DNA of 64,000 nt, from NCBI GenBank assembly GCA_014236755.1, contig JACCKY010000015.1, positions 58,108 through 122,107 on the forward strand, given 5' to 3'. The translations under genes and the position numbers were made by a program. Positions 48,482 to 57,372 of this stretch are shown piece by piece (position 1 is the stretch's first letter; each line of letters opens with the position of its first letter). The notes beneath the pieces were generated by a model, which saw only the letters and a list, made by a program, of their open reading frames with translations, was not told the origin of the DNA and ran no database searches. This stretch comes from Candidatus Petromonas tenebris (lineage in GTDB: Bacteria > Bacillota > Clostridia > Peptostreptococcales > Caminicellaceae).

Positions 48482-48991
48482 TTAATCTAATAATGAGTAC
48501 ATTTTCTGTAGGGATGATTTTAAATAATAGTACATATTTTTATCCGGAATCTGTTTTTCTGGAGAAAGATTGTCTTCAGCATTTGATAATTCCAAGTCAT
48601 AGTCGTTTTCAAGATTCAAAAAAACCATTTGTTCATATTTAGGATATTGCATATCTAATTTTTCAATGGCTTTTTTTTCAATAATATCGGATCTTGTTAA
48701 GCTATCTAGTTGTGCATTTAGGTCTTGCAGCTGACTTTCAAGTTCATCGGCTTGTTTATTTAGTGTAATGATCCTGTATTTAGTTTCTGTTATGGCAGTG
48801 TATCTTGATAATAGAAAGATTAGAGAGCCGGATATCATCATTACACATATTATCACACTAATTGCAAGTCTATGATTACTCTTTCTATTCTTTCTAACGG
48901 TATTTTTTTTATTTGTATTCCGATAATTGTCTTCATATACTCTATTTATTTCATTAGTATCATAATAATGCTTTTTTCTTGCTACTAACAA
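48482..48991 (-). CDS. ftsL: FtsL-like division protein
   Basis: Bitopic protein, 169 aa: a basic cytosolic N terminus, one membrane segment (about 44-66), then a leucine-zipper-like coiled coil (about 75-110) and an acidic tail. Poorly conserved in sequence, but size, topology and position between rsmH and the penicillin-binding protein identify it. The start is TTG behind GGGGGGG. Confidence 0.82.
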   Translation of the reverse strand: MLVARKKHYYDTNEINRVYEDNYRNTNKKNTVRKNRKSNHRLAISVIICVMMISGSLIFLLSRYTAITETKYRIITLNKQADELESQLQDLNAQLDSLTRSDIIEKKAIEKLDMQYPKYEQMVFLNLENDYDLELSNAEDNLSPEKQIPDKNMYYYLKSSLQKMYSLLD

Positions 48992-49020
48992 TTTATTCCC
49001 CCCCTTTATTTTTTAGAACA

Positions 49021-49956
49021 TTAAATCCTTTCAGCTACTCTAAGCTTTGCACTTCTTGCCCTAGGGTTGTTTTTTATTTCCTTATTGGAAGGATAAATAG
49101 GCTTTCTAGTTATTATTTTTACCTTACGTTTATTATTACAAGTGCAAACGGGGAACTCCGGAGGGCATATGCAGCCTGTGCTTAGTTCTTTAAATGTGTT
49201 TTTTACTATCCTGTCTTCTAAAGAGTGAAAGGTTATAATACATACCCTTCCTCCGATTTTTAAACTCTCTGTAATATCCTTTATTGTACTTTCCAATATA
49301 TCTAATTCATTATTCACCTCAATCCTAATTGCCTGAAATGTTCTTTTTGCCGGATGGGGACCATTTCTTCTTGCAGCGGCAGGTATTGCTTTCTTTATAA
49401 TCTCTACAAGTTCCCCAGTTGTTTCAATTTCTTTATCTTGTCTTTCTTTTACTATAAACTCAGCAATGCGGGAAGCCCATCTTTCTTCCCCATATACTCT
49501 AATGATTTTTTCCAACTCCTTCTGAGTATACTTATTTACAATATCTTTTGCTGAAAAATCTTGATTCTTATTCATTCTCATGTCCAGCTCTGCGTCATGC
49601 ATATATGAAAAACCACGGTCCTCATTATCTAACTGATATGAAGAAACTCCCAAATCGAGAACTATGCCGTCAATTTTATCCAGACCAAGATTTAAAATAA
49701 TGTTTTTGATATTTGAAAAGTTGTCATGAACAAATTTAATGTTCGTAGAGAATTTTTTCAATCTCTCTTTTGAGGCTTCTAGTGCTGCTTTATCTTGATC
49801 TATTCCTATAAGCAACCCATGCTCGGTTAGTTTTGAACATATTAGTTCCGAATGACCGCCTCCTCCTAATGTTCCGTCTACATATATTCCATTGGGTTTT
49901 ATTTTTAGATTTTCTATAGTTTCATTAAGTAAAACTGTTATATGATTAAAATCCAT
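49021..49956 (-). CDS. rsmH: 16S rRNA m4C1402 methyltransferase RsmH (MraW)
   Basis: SAM-dependent N4-methylation of 16S rRNA C1402. The 311 aa begin [14 protein letters not shown]. The SAM motif [12 protein letters not shown] and the [32 protein letters not shown] and [12 protein letters not shown] motifs are all intact. It is second in the cluster after mraZ. Confidence 0.97.
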   Translation of the reverse strand: MDFNHITVLLNETIENLKIKPNGIYVDGTLGGGGHSELICSKLTEHGLLIGIDQDKAALEASKERLKKFSTNIKFVHDNFSNIKNIILNLGLDKIDGIVLDLGVSSYQLDNEDRGFSYMHDAELDMRMNKNQDFSAKDIVNKYTQKELEKIIRVYGEERWASRIAEFIVKERQDKEIETTGELVEIIKKAIPAAARRNGPHPAKRTFQAIRIEVNNELDILESTIKDITESLKIGGRVCIITFHSLEDRIVKNTFKELSTGCICPPEFPVCTCNNKRKVKIITRKPIYPSNKEIKNNPRARSAKLRVAERI

Positions 49957-49971
49957 TTTATTACCTTCCTT

Positions 49972-50403
49972 CTATATTCCTAACTCTGCCATTTTTTCAG
50001 CTATCTCATCATAACTAATATTTGCAGAATCATTATAATTATCCCAATTATTTTTGCTCCATATCTCTATTCTGGTGGATACACCTATTATGGCAACTTC
50101 TTTTTCGAGATTACTGTACTCCCTTAAAGTTTGTGGAAGAGTTACCCGACCCTGTTTATCAAGACTACACTCGGTGGCTCCTGAAAAAAACAATCTTACA
50201 AAAGCTCTAGCATTTTTATTTGTTAAAGGTAATCCCTTTAATTTGTTTTCAAAGGAAGTCCATTCACTTTCGGGAAAAACAAAAAGACAGTTGTCCAGTC
50301 CCTTTGTTATAAAGAACCTTTCCCCCAATTTATCTCTAAACTTTGAAGGAATATTTATTCTACCTTTTTTATCAATTGTATGAAGATATTCTCCGATAAA
50401 CAT
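49972..50403 (-). CDS. mraZ: transcriptional regulator MraZ
   Basis: AbrB-like DNA-binding protein that represses the dcw cluster in studied bacteria. The ATG at 50403 ([15 protein letters not shown]) gives 143 aa, the family length; an upstream in-frame ATG lies in the operator. Two MraZ repeats carry the [13 protein letters not shown] and [13 protein letters not shown] motifs. First gene of the mur/fts cluster, autoregulation likely through boxes just upstream. Confidence 0.96.
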   Translation of the reverse strand: MFIGEYLHTIDKKGRINIPSKFRDKLGERFFITKGLDNCLFVFPESEWTSFENKLKGLPLTNKNARAFVRLFFSGATECSLDKQGRVTLPQTLREYSNLEKEVAIIGVSTRIEIWSKNNWDNYNDSANISYDEIAEKMAELGI

Positions 50404-50432
50404 GGTACCCACTCCATTATAGGGGATTTCCA

Positions 50433-50457
50433 CCCACTATAACCCACTTTTACCCAC
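50433..50457 (-). promoter_or_regulatory. MraZ boxes upstream of mraZ
   Basis: On the minus strand three TGGG units occur with an exact 10 bp period (CCCA at 50433, 50443 and 50453 on the plus strand); a fourth GTGGG lies next to the start codon. This matches the known MraZ operator of tandem TGGG repeats. A TATAAT occurs at 50416-50421 but may be too close to the start codon to serve. Confidence 0.85.
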
Positions 50458-50545
50458 TAATACATTATTCTATAGGGAAACATGTATTCCTGCTTAAAAA
50501 ATAATTTTTTTTATAGTAATTTAGTCCTATTTTTCAAAAAATAAA

Positions 50546-50573
50546 AATTACCTCAAAAAAATTTGAGGTAATT
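50546..50573 (-). terminator. terminator after Spo0E-like gene
   Basis: Perfect 12 bp stem AATTACCTCAAA/TTTGAGGTAATT with a 4-base loop, followed on the minus strand by TTATTTTTTG. It isolates mraZ from the gene upstream. Confidence 0.85.
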
Positions 50574-50592
50574 AGGTATATCGTTAAAATAT

Positions 50593-50757
50593 TTAATGTA
50601 AAATCTCTTTTTCTTTATTCAGATGTTCTTTGATGATTTCATCTATCCTATTGCTAAGTTTGAAGATATCCAACAAACTACCGCAATCATCAACAATTAA
50701 TTTAAACTTATTTTGCAGCAGCTGAAGTTCATTTTTCAAAACGTCATTTTGCGACAT
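50593..50757 (-). CDS. Spo0E-like small protein
   Basis: A 54 aa frame with ATG at 50757 behind GGGGTGG and a strong terminator after it. The protein MSQNDVLKNELQ... is helical, with a C-terminal SNRIDEIIKEHL stretch. That resembles the Spo0E family signature S-x-x-(L/I)-D-x-x-I, carried by small phosphatases that dephosphorylate Spo0A-P. The Ser-Asp pair is retained. Weak but consistent; a regulatory role in sporulation is inference. Confidence 0.65.
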   Translation of the reverse strand: MSQNDVLKNELQLLQNKFKLIVDDCGSLLDIFKLSNRIDEIIKEHLNKEKEILH

Positions 50758-50871
50758 ATTACCACCCCAAGTTCGAAATATTTACCATTTTTTATTATTG
50801 ATGTAAAGAAATGATAATATATATGCCGCAATTTGTCAACTGATATCTTTTCAAAAATTTATTACAAAAAA

Positions 50872-51603
50872 TCATTCTGTATATTGTTTACGCTTTTTAT
50901 AGATTAACCAGCTAAAGATAATTACTAGAATTAAGCTTAGCAATTGAGCTACTCTAAAAGGTCCAAGCATCAAGCTATCTATTCTCAGTCCCTCTACAAA
51001 AAATCTTCCAATTGAATAAAGTACTAAATATAGAAAAAATACTTCCCCATTGAATTTTTTCTTTTTTCTATATGACAGCAGTAGAATAAAAACTCCAAAA
51101 TCCCATAATGATTCATATAAAAAGGTAGGATGTACATTAACCCCATTTACATTAATGGCCCAAGGTAAATTTGTTGGAGTCCCATAAGCCTCTTGATTAA
51201 TGTAGTTTCCCCATCTTCCTATAGACTGACCTAGTATAAGACTTGGGGCAATAATATCTGCTAATTTCCAAAAGTTTAGTTTATTATGTTTTGCAAACAA
51301 ATAGCCTACAAGCGTTCCACCAATCACTCCACCATGTATGGCAAGACCGCCTTCTCTAATATTTATCATCTTTAATATATCGCCACTATAATAACTCCAG
51401 TTGAAAATTACATAATATAGCCTAGCTCCAATTATTGCAGCTGGAATAATAAATAAAATTAAATCTATGATTTTATTTTCATCAATTCCAACTCTTTTAG
51501 CTTCTCTAATTGCTAAAATAGTGCCTATTAGCATTCCTAAAGAAATTAATATACCATACCATCGTACAGATATTCCAAATATTTCAAAGGCTACAGGATT
51601 CAA
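50872..51603 (-). CDS. lgt: prolipoprotein diacylglyceryl transferase
   Basis: Transfers diacylglycerol to the lipobox cysteine of prelipoproteins. About seven membrane segments; Lgt signature GRWGNYINQEAYG and the IHGGVIGG region are present. I choose the TTG at 51603 (NPVAFEIFGI...), eight bases behind GGGAG, giving 243 aa; a GTG at 51612 overlaps the RBS. A terminator lies just ahead of it. Confidence 0.95.
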   Translation of the reverse strand: MNPVAFEIFGISVRWYGILISLGMLIGTILAIREAKRVGIDENKIIDLILFIIPAAIIGARLYYVIFNWSYYSGDILKMINIREGGLAIHGGVIGGTLVGYLFAKHNKLNFWKLADIIAPSLILGQSIGRWGNYINQEAYGTPTNLPWAINVNGVNVHPTFLYESLWDFGVFILLLSYRKKKKFNGEVFFLYLVLYSIGRFFVEGLRIDSLMLGPFRVAQLLSLILVIIFSWLIYKKRKQYTE

Positions 51604-51629
51604 ATTTCTCACTCCCTAAAATAAAAATA

Positions 51630-51658
51630 TTTAGGCTGTCACTACAAGACAACCTAAA
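51630..51658 (-). terminator. terminator after ymfH
   Basis: Stem TTTAGGTTGTC/GACAGCCTAAA (one G-U) with a 7-base loop, followed on the minus strand by TATTTTTATTTT. Confidence 0.85.
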
Positions 51659-51691
51659 TACAATTATATACATCTGAAAAGCCTAAGTCAA

Positions 51692-52981
51692 TTAGAGAGG
51701 ATTTATTATAGATAATACACTTTTGTTAATATCAAAATGCTCATAAAATCGTTTAGAAATACTATCAATGTCTAACTTTTTTAGTTCTACTATATAGTCA
51801 AAAAGATTTATTCCCTTAAAATAGTAGGAAGTAAAAGTATTTGCAATGAACTCTACTGAGTTGTATGAACTTATGTGCTGTCCTATAAATTTTTTCTTAA
51901 TCCTATCAAAGTCTTCTCTATCTAACCCTTTATTTTTTAACTCTTCTATTTCACTGCAAACCATTTCATAAACTTTTTCAGGATTTTTAGATTCTCCTCC
52001 TATCATGGAGTGCCCATAGCTAGTATCAAAAGTATACTCCCGTTCAAAATTTTCGTTGATGAGACCGTTATCATATAGTCTTTTATAAAGTTTAGAACTC
52101 CTTCCAAATATCATATCCAAAATGATTTTAGTTTGTATATCCTTTTTTAGCAGCTCTTTGCCTTTTAAATCAATGTTTGTATCTTTAAAGGCTATATTAA
52201 AGAGGGGCATTGAAACTGCAAGTTTTTCTTCCACTTTCTTATTCTTGATATCAGGTGATTCATTAGGTATAATCCTCTCTACATTACCTGGAAGTTTTTT
52301 AAAGCTTTCCTTTAGATTATTTTCTACAACCGAAAAGGTCTCATCTATATCTACATCTCCAACTACGAAAACCATCATATTATTTGGAACATAAAATGTA
52401 TTGTAACAGGTGTATAAGTCTTCCTTAGTTATTTCATAGATGCTGTCAACTGTACCTGCAATATCTATTTTGACAGGGTGTTCATTATAAAGACTTTTGA
52501 GAGAATTAAAAAATACCTTCCAGTTAGGATTATCCTGGTACATTCTTATCTCTTGTTCAATTATTCCCTTTTCTTTTTGCACATTCTCATCGGTTAAGTA
52601 GGGAGACTGTACAAAATCTATGAGTATGCTAAGATTTTCATAAAATTTATCGGTACATGAAAATAAATAGCAGGTAGAATTAAAATTTGTGTAGGCGTTA
52701 ACGCTAGATCCTAGCTTTGAAAACCTATTGAACACGCCGCCTTCTTCACTTTCAAATAGCTTATGTTCTAAAAAGTGAGCGATACCTTCAGGAACTTCGA
52801 TTATTTCATTTTGACCGGATAATCTAAACTTGTTATCTACAGAGCCATAGTGAGTTCCAAATATTGCGAATTTCTTCGTGTAACCCCTTTTAGGCATAAC
52901 AAATATTTCTAAACCATTATCTAACTTTTTTATATGGATTTTCTCATTTAAAATATCGCTATAGATTTCTTTAATGGCCAT
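51692..52981 (-). CDS. M16 family peptidase YmfH
   Basis: Insulinase-type protein, 429 aa, with the inverted zinc motif HFLEH (69-73) in GIAHFLEHKLFE, so it is the potentially catalytic partner. The ATG overlaps the stop of the ymfF-like gene (TAATG), indicating coupled translation. In B. subtilis YmfF and YmfH belong to the set needed for 5-aminopentanol modification of EF-P. Whether EF-P is modified here is not shown. Confidence 0.9.
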   Translation of the reverse strand: MAIKEIYSDILNEKIHIKKLDNGLEIFVMPKRGYTKKFAIFGTHYGSVDNKFRLSGQNEIIEVPEGIAHFLEHKLFESEEGGVFNRFSKLGSSVNAYTNFNSTCYLFSCTDKFYENLSILIDFVQSPYLTDENVQKEKGIIEQEIRMYQDNPNWKVFFNSLKSLYNEHPVKIDIAGTVDSIYEITKEDLYTCYNTFYVPNNMMVFVVGDVDIDETFSVVENNLKESFKKLPGNVERIIPNESPDIKNKKVEEKLAVSMPLFNIAFKDTNIDLKGKELLKKDIQTKIILDMIFGRSSKLYKRLYDNGLINENFEREYTFDTSYGHSMIGGESKNPEKVYEMVCSEIEELKNKGLDREDFDRIKKKFIGQHISSYNSVEFIANTFTSYYFKGINLFDYIVELKKLDIDSISKRFYEHFDINKSVLSIINPL

Positions 52982-54261
52982 TACCTTCCCTCCTTTTCAC
53001 TATTGAGAAAGTATATTGTATCTAATTTGAATTTCTCTCCAGCTTCCACTATGGATTCTTTTGTCACAGATTTTATCTTCTCAATAATTTGATCAATGTC
53101 ATCGGTTACTCCACTTATAGTATGAGCATAATAAAAATCTATTAGCATATTTGGTGCATCTGTTAAGGATTTTATGGAATTAACTATTGATTTTTTAGCA
53201 ATTTCTATGTCGTCTTCAGTAAATTTTCCTTTTTTCAAGTCCTCAACTTCACTTATAATAATATCTTTTGTCTTTTTATAGTTTTGAAACTCTATACCAC
53301 TGCTAATCAGCATAAGTGACTTAAACTTTTCAATTTTTGAAAATATATAATAGCATAAGCTTTCTTTTTCTCTAACATTTTTAAATAGCTTAGAGTTGGG
53401 ACCACCACCTAAAATATTTGAAAATAAAACTGAAGCTTCATAGAGATTGCTTTCATAGGGAATGTTCGTTCTATATCCCAATGTCAACTTGCCTTGATTT
53501 ACATTTAGATTATCTTCTACTTCCTTTATTGCATTCACGTCTTTTGTTATATTTTCTCTAGGAATATCTATAATACTTCCTCTTGGAAAATGAATTGTTT
53601 GATTAATAAGTTCTTTTGCACGTTGTTCATCTACATCACCTATCAAAAAAATATCTATTGGCGAACTTTCTATAAACTTTTTGTAATAGTCTAATAAACT
53701 TGTTTCAGTTATCTCATTAAGATCATCAATATTGCCGTATTCATATATACTGAAGTTTTCATCTTTATACATTTCTTCAACGCATCTATCAACTGCGTAT
53801 TTCATCTTGTCATTTATTCTGCCATTAATTTTATCTCTAAGATTTTCTTTTTCCTGCTGAAAAATTTCTCTAATAAAACCTCCGTCTTTTATGGCTGGAT
53901 TATTTATTATTTCATTTAAAATCTCTAGCCCTTCCTTCAAAATATTTTTGTTTTCAATATATTTTTTATTTGGCAACTGCATTTTAAATTTAATTATGTG
54001 TCTTTCTCCTTTTTTTGCTACATCACTAACCATTACCGCACCATATAAATCTTCCAGTTTTTTATTTATTTCCATAAAAGTAGGATATTGTTTTGTAGCC
54101 TTATGCAAAACCATTGATAATAAGGCATTTTTAGTTGCTTCCTTTTTTATCAGAGGTCTTTGTATATATATTCCTATAAGATTAGTTTTAAACTTGTCTG
54201 ATTTTATGGTATGGAATCTTATGGATCTATTGAGCTCTATTGGATTGAATCTTGTAAGCAA
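52981..54261 (-). CDS. M16 family peptidase-like protein YmfF
   Basis: Insulinase-fold protein of 426 aa when started at the TTG at 54261, six bases behind GGAGG. The region where the zinc motif should be reads LSMVLHKATKQYP, without HxxEH, so this is the non-catalytic half of a YmfF/YmfH pair, as in other Firmicutes. It lies downstream of the chelatase-like gene across 243 bp that holds a hairpin repeat. Confidence 0.88.
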   Translation of the reverse strand: MLTRFNPIELNRSIRFHTIKSDKFKTNLIGIYIQRPLIKKEATKNALLSMVLHKATKQYPTFMEINKKLEDLYGAVMVSDVAKKGERHIIKFKMQLPNKKYIENKNILKEGLEILNEIINNPAIKDGGFIREIFQQEKENLRDKINGRINDKMKYAVDRCVEEMYKDENFSIYEYGNIDDLNEITETSLLDYYKKFIESSPIDIFLIGDVDEQRAKELINQTIHFPRGSIIDIPRENITKDVNAIKEVEDNLNVNQGKLTLGYRTNIPYESNLYEASVLFSNILGGGPNSKLFKNVREKESLCYYIFSKIEKFKSLMLISSGIEFQNYKKTKDIIISEVEDLKKGKFTEDDIEIAKKSIVNSIKSLTDAPNMLIDFYYAHTISGVTDDIDQIIEKIKSVTKESIVEAGEKFKLDTIYFLNSEKEGR

Positions 54262-54341
54262 AATGCATCCTCCTTTTCGCATTTAGTTATTGTTATTATG
54301 ATAAAAAATAATGTAGAAAATACATTATGAGACTTTAAATA

Positions 54342-54399
54342 AAAGTTGAACAATTTAGCAGGAGTTTTTTTATCTTTTACTAAAATATTGTAAAACTTT
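54342..54399. repeat. small hairpin repeat, uninterrupted copy
   Basis: A 58 bp imperfect inverted repeat, AAAGTTGAACAATTTAG at one end and CTAAAATATTGTAAAACTTT at the other, with a poly-T centre. The reverse complement aligns with both flanks of palindromic copy C at 29709-29944, so this looks like the empty form. It may also act as a terminator. Confidence 0.65.
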
Positions 54400-54419
54400 A
54401 TCTAACTTCCCTGCTCTGT

Positions 54420-54441
54420 CTCCCACTTCCTAAAGTGGGAG
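54420..54441. repeat. CTCCCACTT hairpin
   Basis: A perfect 9 bp inverted repeat CTCCCACTT/AAGTGGGAG with a 4-base loop between the chelatase-like gene and ymfF. No T-run follows on either strand. It resembles hairpins at ends of IS200/IS605-type elements, but no transposase or TnpB remnant is present. Confidence 0.45.
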
Positions 54442-54525
54442 TATTATAATCAGGTGAGATGAATCTTTGCCTATTAACTTCTATATACTAGTATTTTACC
54501 CAATAGATCATAATAAATCAAAAAA

Positions 54526-55698
54526 TTATTTAAAATCTTTTAATTTGCTCAATCGGATATTAATCTCTAACTCATTTAGTAAATTCTCACCTATGCCCCA
54601 CCCATTTATATAAATGATTTTTATTTGTTCTTTACTGGATATATCTTTTACAATGTTATCGATTTTCCATTGCCTACTAACGTTATCTATTAAACTGGAC
54701 ATACTAACAACTATGACTTTATTTATCCCACGTTCCTGCAACTTATGAACTCCTATCTTGATTGATTTGGAATCAATAAAATCCACAGTCAAAACCTTAT
54801 TAACATCATAACCATGTTTTTTCATATTCTTGATAAATCTGGTGATAAATCCATTTTCTTGATGTAAATTAATTTTTTTATCAGATCTAAGAACAATGAC
54901 TCCTGTTAAACCTCTAGCTTCTATTTTAGTTTGTTTGGCAATTTTCATTACCATTTGCCTTGCAAGCTTTTCACTTTGCCATAAAAGAGGGATAATTTCT
55001 ATTTGACTTTGAGTACCTAGAGCAATTTCACTTATTTTCTCTTCCATGTTGATATACTCCTTAGATTGATTAAGAAGTAAAGGTGCAAGTATTATTTTGT
55101 CATATCGTTTGCCTAATGCAGCTAATTCATTATAAATATTTGGAGTGACATGTAAAAAGCTTGAGTGAATATCATATTCAGGTCCTAAAAGTATTTGCAA
55201 CTTGTTTGAAATTTCCTTGCATAAATCATTATATATACTTTTTCCTGCCTTTTCATAGGCAAGTTTATATTTGAAAGCTTCAATAGGAGCCAATATTTTT
55301 TTTATCCAGTTTCCATTATTGTATATATTTTTTAAAACCACTGAAAAATCATAAGTAGGAGATTCCCCTTCTCCAACTATCATTACTGCAACCTTTGGAT
55401 CCTTATGTTTGTTGATCTGATAACCACTGTTGTAAGGGGTATCAAAGTTGTTTGTATAATAATATAGAATTAGATTGCCTAACGTATACCCAAGTATTAT
55501 TCCACCTAAAAAAACGGTAAAATAGATATTGCTAAACTTTTTATCAGTTAAAAAACTAATGAAAATCAGAGTGATAAAAATTATAGCAATTCTTTCTATA
55601 TTACCCTTAAAAGCTAAGAAACATATCAATACTAATCCGAAAAGAATAGATCTTAAAAAGAGCCCAAATTTATTCCTGATCGGTAACACCTCCTTCAT
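54526..55698 (-). CDS. membrane-anchored chelatase-fold protein of unknown function
   Basis: The 390 aa have three N-terminal membrane segments (about 10-30, 34-50, 57-80) and a soluble part of about 290 residues. That part resembles the two-domain class II chelatase fold of ferrochelatase: PKVAVMIVGEGESPTYDFS, IILAPLLLNQSKEYINMEEK, then a second half with RGINKVIVVSMSSL. The metal-binding His of chelatases (as in SAHS) is replaced (VIVLRSDKK). The assignment is by pattern only. The ATG at 55698 has the strong SD AAGGAGGTG after it, so translation may start later (see findings). Downstream is ymfF. Confidence 0.55.
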   Translation of the reverse strand: MKEVLPIRNKFGLFLRSILFGLVLICFLAFKGNIERIAIIFITLIFISFLTDKKFSNIYFTVFLGGIILGYTLGNLILYYYTNNFDTPYNSGYQINKHKDPKVAVMIVGEGESPTYDFSVVLKNIYNNGNWIKKILAPIEAFKYKLAYEKAGKSIYNDLCKEISNKLQILLGPEYDIHSSFLHVTPNIYNELAALGKRYDKIILAPLLLNQSKEYINMEEKISEIALGTQSQIEIIPLLWQSEKLARQMVMKIAKQTKIEARGLTGVIVLRSDKKINLHQENGFITRFIKNMKKHGYDVNKVLTVDFIDSKSIKIGVHKLQERGINKVIVVSMSSLIDNVSRQWKIDNIVKDISSKEQIKIIYINGWGIGENLLNELEINIRLSKLKDFK

Positions 55699-55844
55699 TT
55701 ATTAAATATTATTTCAAAATATCTAAAATATGTTATTTCTTTGAGGAAAACCAATCCTTATATATTGCTTTACGTTTTTATATGTTTTATAATTTTATTT
55801 GAATGTAATTTTTGCAAATATATAATTGAAAGGAAGAAATTTTA

Positions 55845-56939
55845 ATGAAATTAGGAATTGTTGGATTACCTAATGTCGGAAAAAGTACTTTGTTTAATGC
55901 TATAACAAAGGCAGGAGCACAGTCTGCAAATTATCCTTTTTGTACTATTGAACCAAATGTTGGAGTTGTAGCCGTTCCCGATGATAGGTTAGAAGTTCTT
56001 GAAAAAATGTATAATTCAGAAAGGGTTGTTCCCACATCAATTGAATTTTATGATATAGCAGGACTTGTAAAGGGCGCCAGTAAAGGAGAAGGTCTTGGAA
56101 ATAAATTTCTATCTCATATAAGAGAGGTTGCTGCAATCATACACGTTGTTAGATGCTTCGATGATAGCAACGTGGTTCATGTTGAAGGCAGTGTAGATCC
56201 TATCAGAGATGTAGAAACTATTAATTTAGAGCTTATATTTTCAGATTTAGAATTAATACAGAGAAGAATTGAAAAAACTCAAAAGCTTCTAAAAGGGGAT
56301 AAGTCCTTACAAGGAGAGCTTGATATTTTAAGTACTTTAAAGGTTACTCTTGAAGAAGGTAAGTCTGCTAGGGTTTTAAACTTTTCAAAGCAAGAAGAGG
56401 ATTTTGTAAAAAGCTTAAACCTTTTATCTTACAAACCAATTATTTATGTTGCCAACGTATCAGAGGATGAATTGATCGAAAACGGTGGAAACAACGAATA
56501 CGTTGAAAAGGTTAGGAATTTTGCCCAATCTGAAAATGCAAAGGTAGTCGTGGTGTCTGCTAAAATCGAATCTGAAATTGCTGAACTAGATGATGTAGAA
56601 AAGGAAGGGTTTCTACAGGAACTGGGATTAGAAGAAACGGGACTTGAAAAGTTAATTAAAGCTGGATATTCTCTCTTAGGCCTAATAAGCTTTTTAACTG
56701 CAGGCCCTAAGGAAGTACGGGCTTGGACTATAAAAGAAGGAACAAAGGCTCCTCAGGCTGCAGGGAAAATCCATTCTGATATTGAAAAAGGATTTATTAG
56801 GGCCGAAGTTATATCCTACGATGAGCTTGTGGCTGCAGGAAGCATGTCTTCTGCCAAGGAAAAGGGACTTGTAAGACTTGAAGGTAAGGATTATGTTGTT
56901 AAGGATGGAGATGTTATTTTATTTAGGTTTAATGTATAA
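55845..56939 (+). CDS. ychF: redox-regulated ATPase YchF
   Basis: Obg-family P-loop ATPase linked to ribosome and stress functions. The 364 aa have the P-loop GLPNVGKST (6-14), the DIAGLVKGASKGEGLGN switch region, and a C-terminal TGS-like domain (LISFLTAGPKEVRAWTI...). The base-recognition motif is NVSE in place of NKxD, typical of ATP preference. RBS AAGGAAG. Plus strand, convergent with the intron and deoC. Confidence 0.96.
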   Translation: MKLGIVGLPNVGKSTLFNAITKAGAQSANYPFCTIEPNVGVVAVPDDRLEVLEKMYNSERVVPTSIEFYDIAGLVKGASKGEGLGNKFLSHIREVAAIIHVVRCFDDSNVVHVEGSVDPIRDVETINLELIFSDLELIQRRIEKTQKLLKGDKSLQGELDILSTLKVTLEEGKSARVLNFSKQEEDFVKSLNLLSYKPIIYVANVSEDELIENGGNNEYVEKVRNFAQSENAKVVVVSAKIESEIAELDDVEKEGFLQELGLEETGLEKLIKAGYSLLGLISFLTAGPKEVRAWTIKEGTKAPQAAGKIHSDIEKGFIRAEVISYDELVAAGSMSSAKEKGLVRLEGKDYVVKDGDVILFRFNV

Positions 56940-57010
56940 AAGGTATATCTTTAAAATCTAAAATATAATTTTCTTGTAAAATCGAGTAGGAGGTAATTAA
57001 TTATTTTAAT

Positions 57011-57061
57011 TACCGTCCTCTCAAACCAGCAAGCATACCGTTCGATACTTGGCGGTTCATT
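57011..57061 (-). other. group II intron domain V/VI
   Basis: Minus strand GAACCGCCAAGTATC-GAAC-GGTATGCTTGCTGGTTTG forms the domain V hairpin, followed by GAGAGGACGGTAATTA and its complement TAATTACC as domain VI. Compared with the O. iheyensis form, the base facing the last C of the CGC triad is C rather than G, giving a C/C mismatch in the catalytic helix. Confidence 0.75.
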
Positions 57062-57229
57062 AAGATAAGTTCAATTTACTATACTGCATAGAGAATGTTT
57101 TAAGGCCTTGATTAATCCAATACTGATTAGTCAAGGTTTTATTTTTGCATAGGAACTCAAACATTTTTTGAAAAAATTGCACGTATAAAACAAAGTAATT
57201 TCAAGGGATACAAGAAATTACAAACTTTT

Positions 57230-57372
57230 ACCAGTTAAATATTAAAAAGACTAACAGCTAACGGCTAACCGCCCGTCGCAAATAGGTGACAGGTGATGGG
57301 CTACAGGAAAGACCCTAAAGAACGACCAGGATTTGCTAAGAGCCAAGAGCTAAGAACTAAGAGCTAACAAAA
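57230..57372. repeat. GCTAAC-rich repeats inside the intron
   Basis: The stretch has several related units: CAGCTAACGGCTAACCG near 57254, then GAGCCAAGAGCTAAGAACTAAGAGCTAAC near 57339-57368 (imperfect direct repeats of roughly AAGAGCTAA). It lies between the truncated maturase frame and domain V, where normal introns have the last IEP codons and a short linker. It appears to be a later insertion. Confidence 0.55.

Noticed and set aside
50404..50433. Longer mraZ start at 50433
   Set aside because: The extension is translated operator DNA (GTGGG repeats), and MFIGEY at 50403 is the family's normal beginning.
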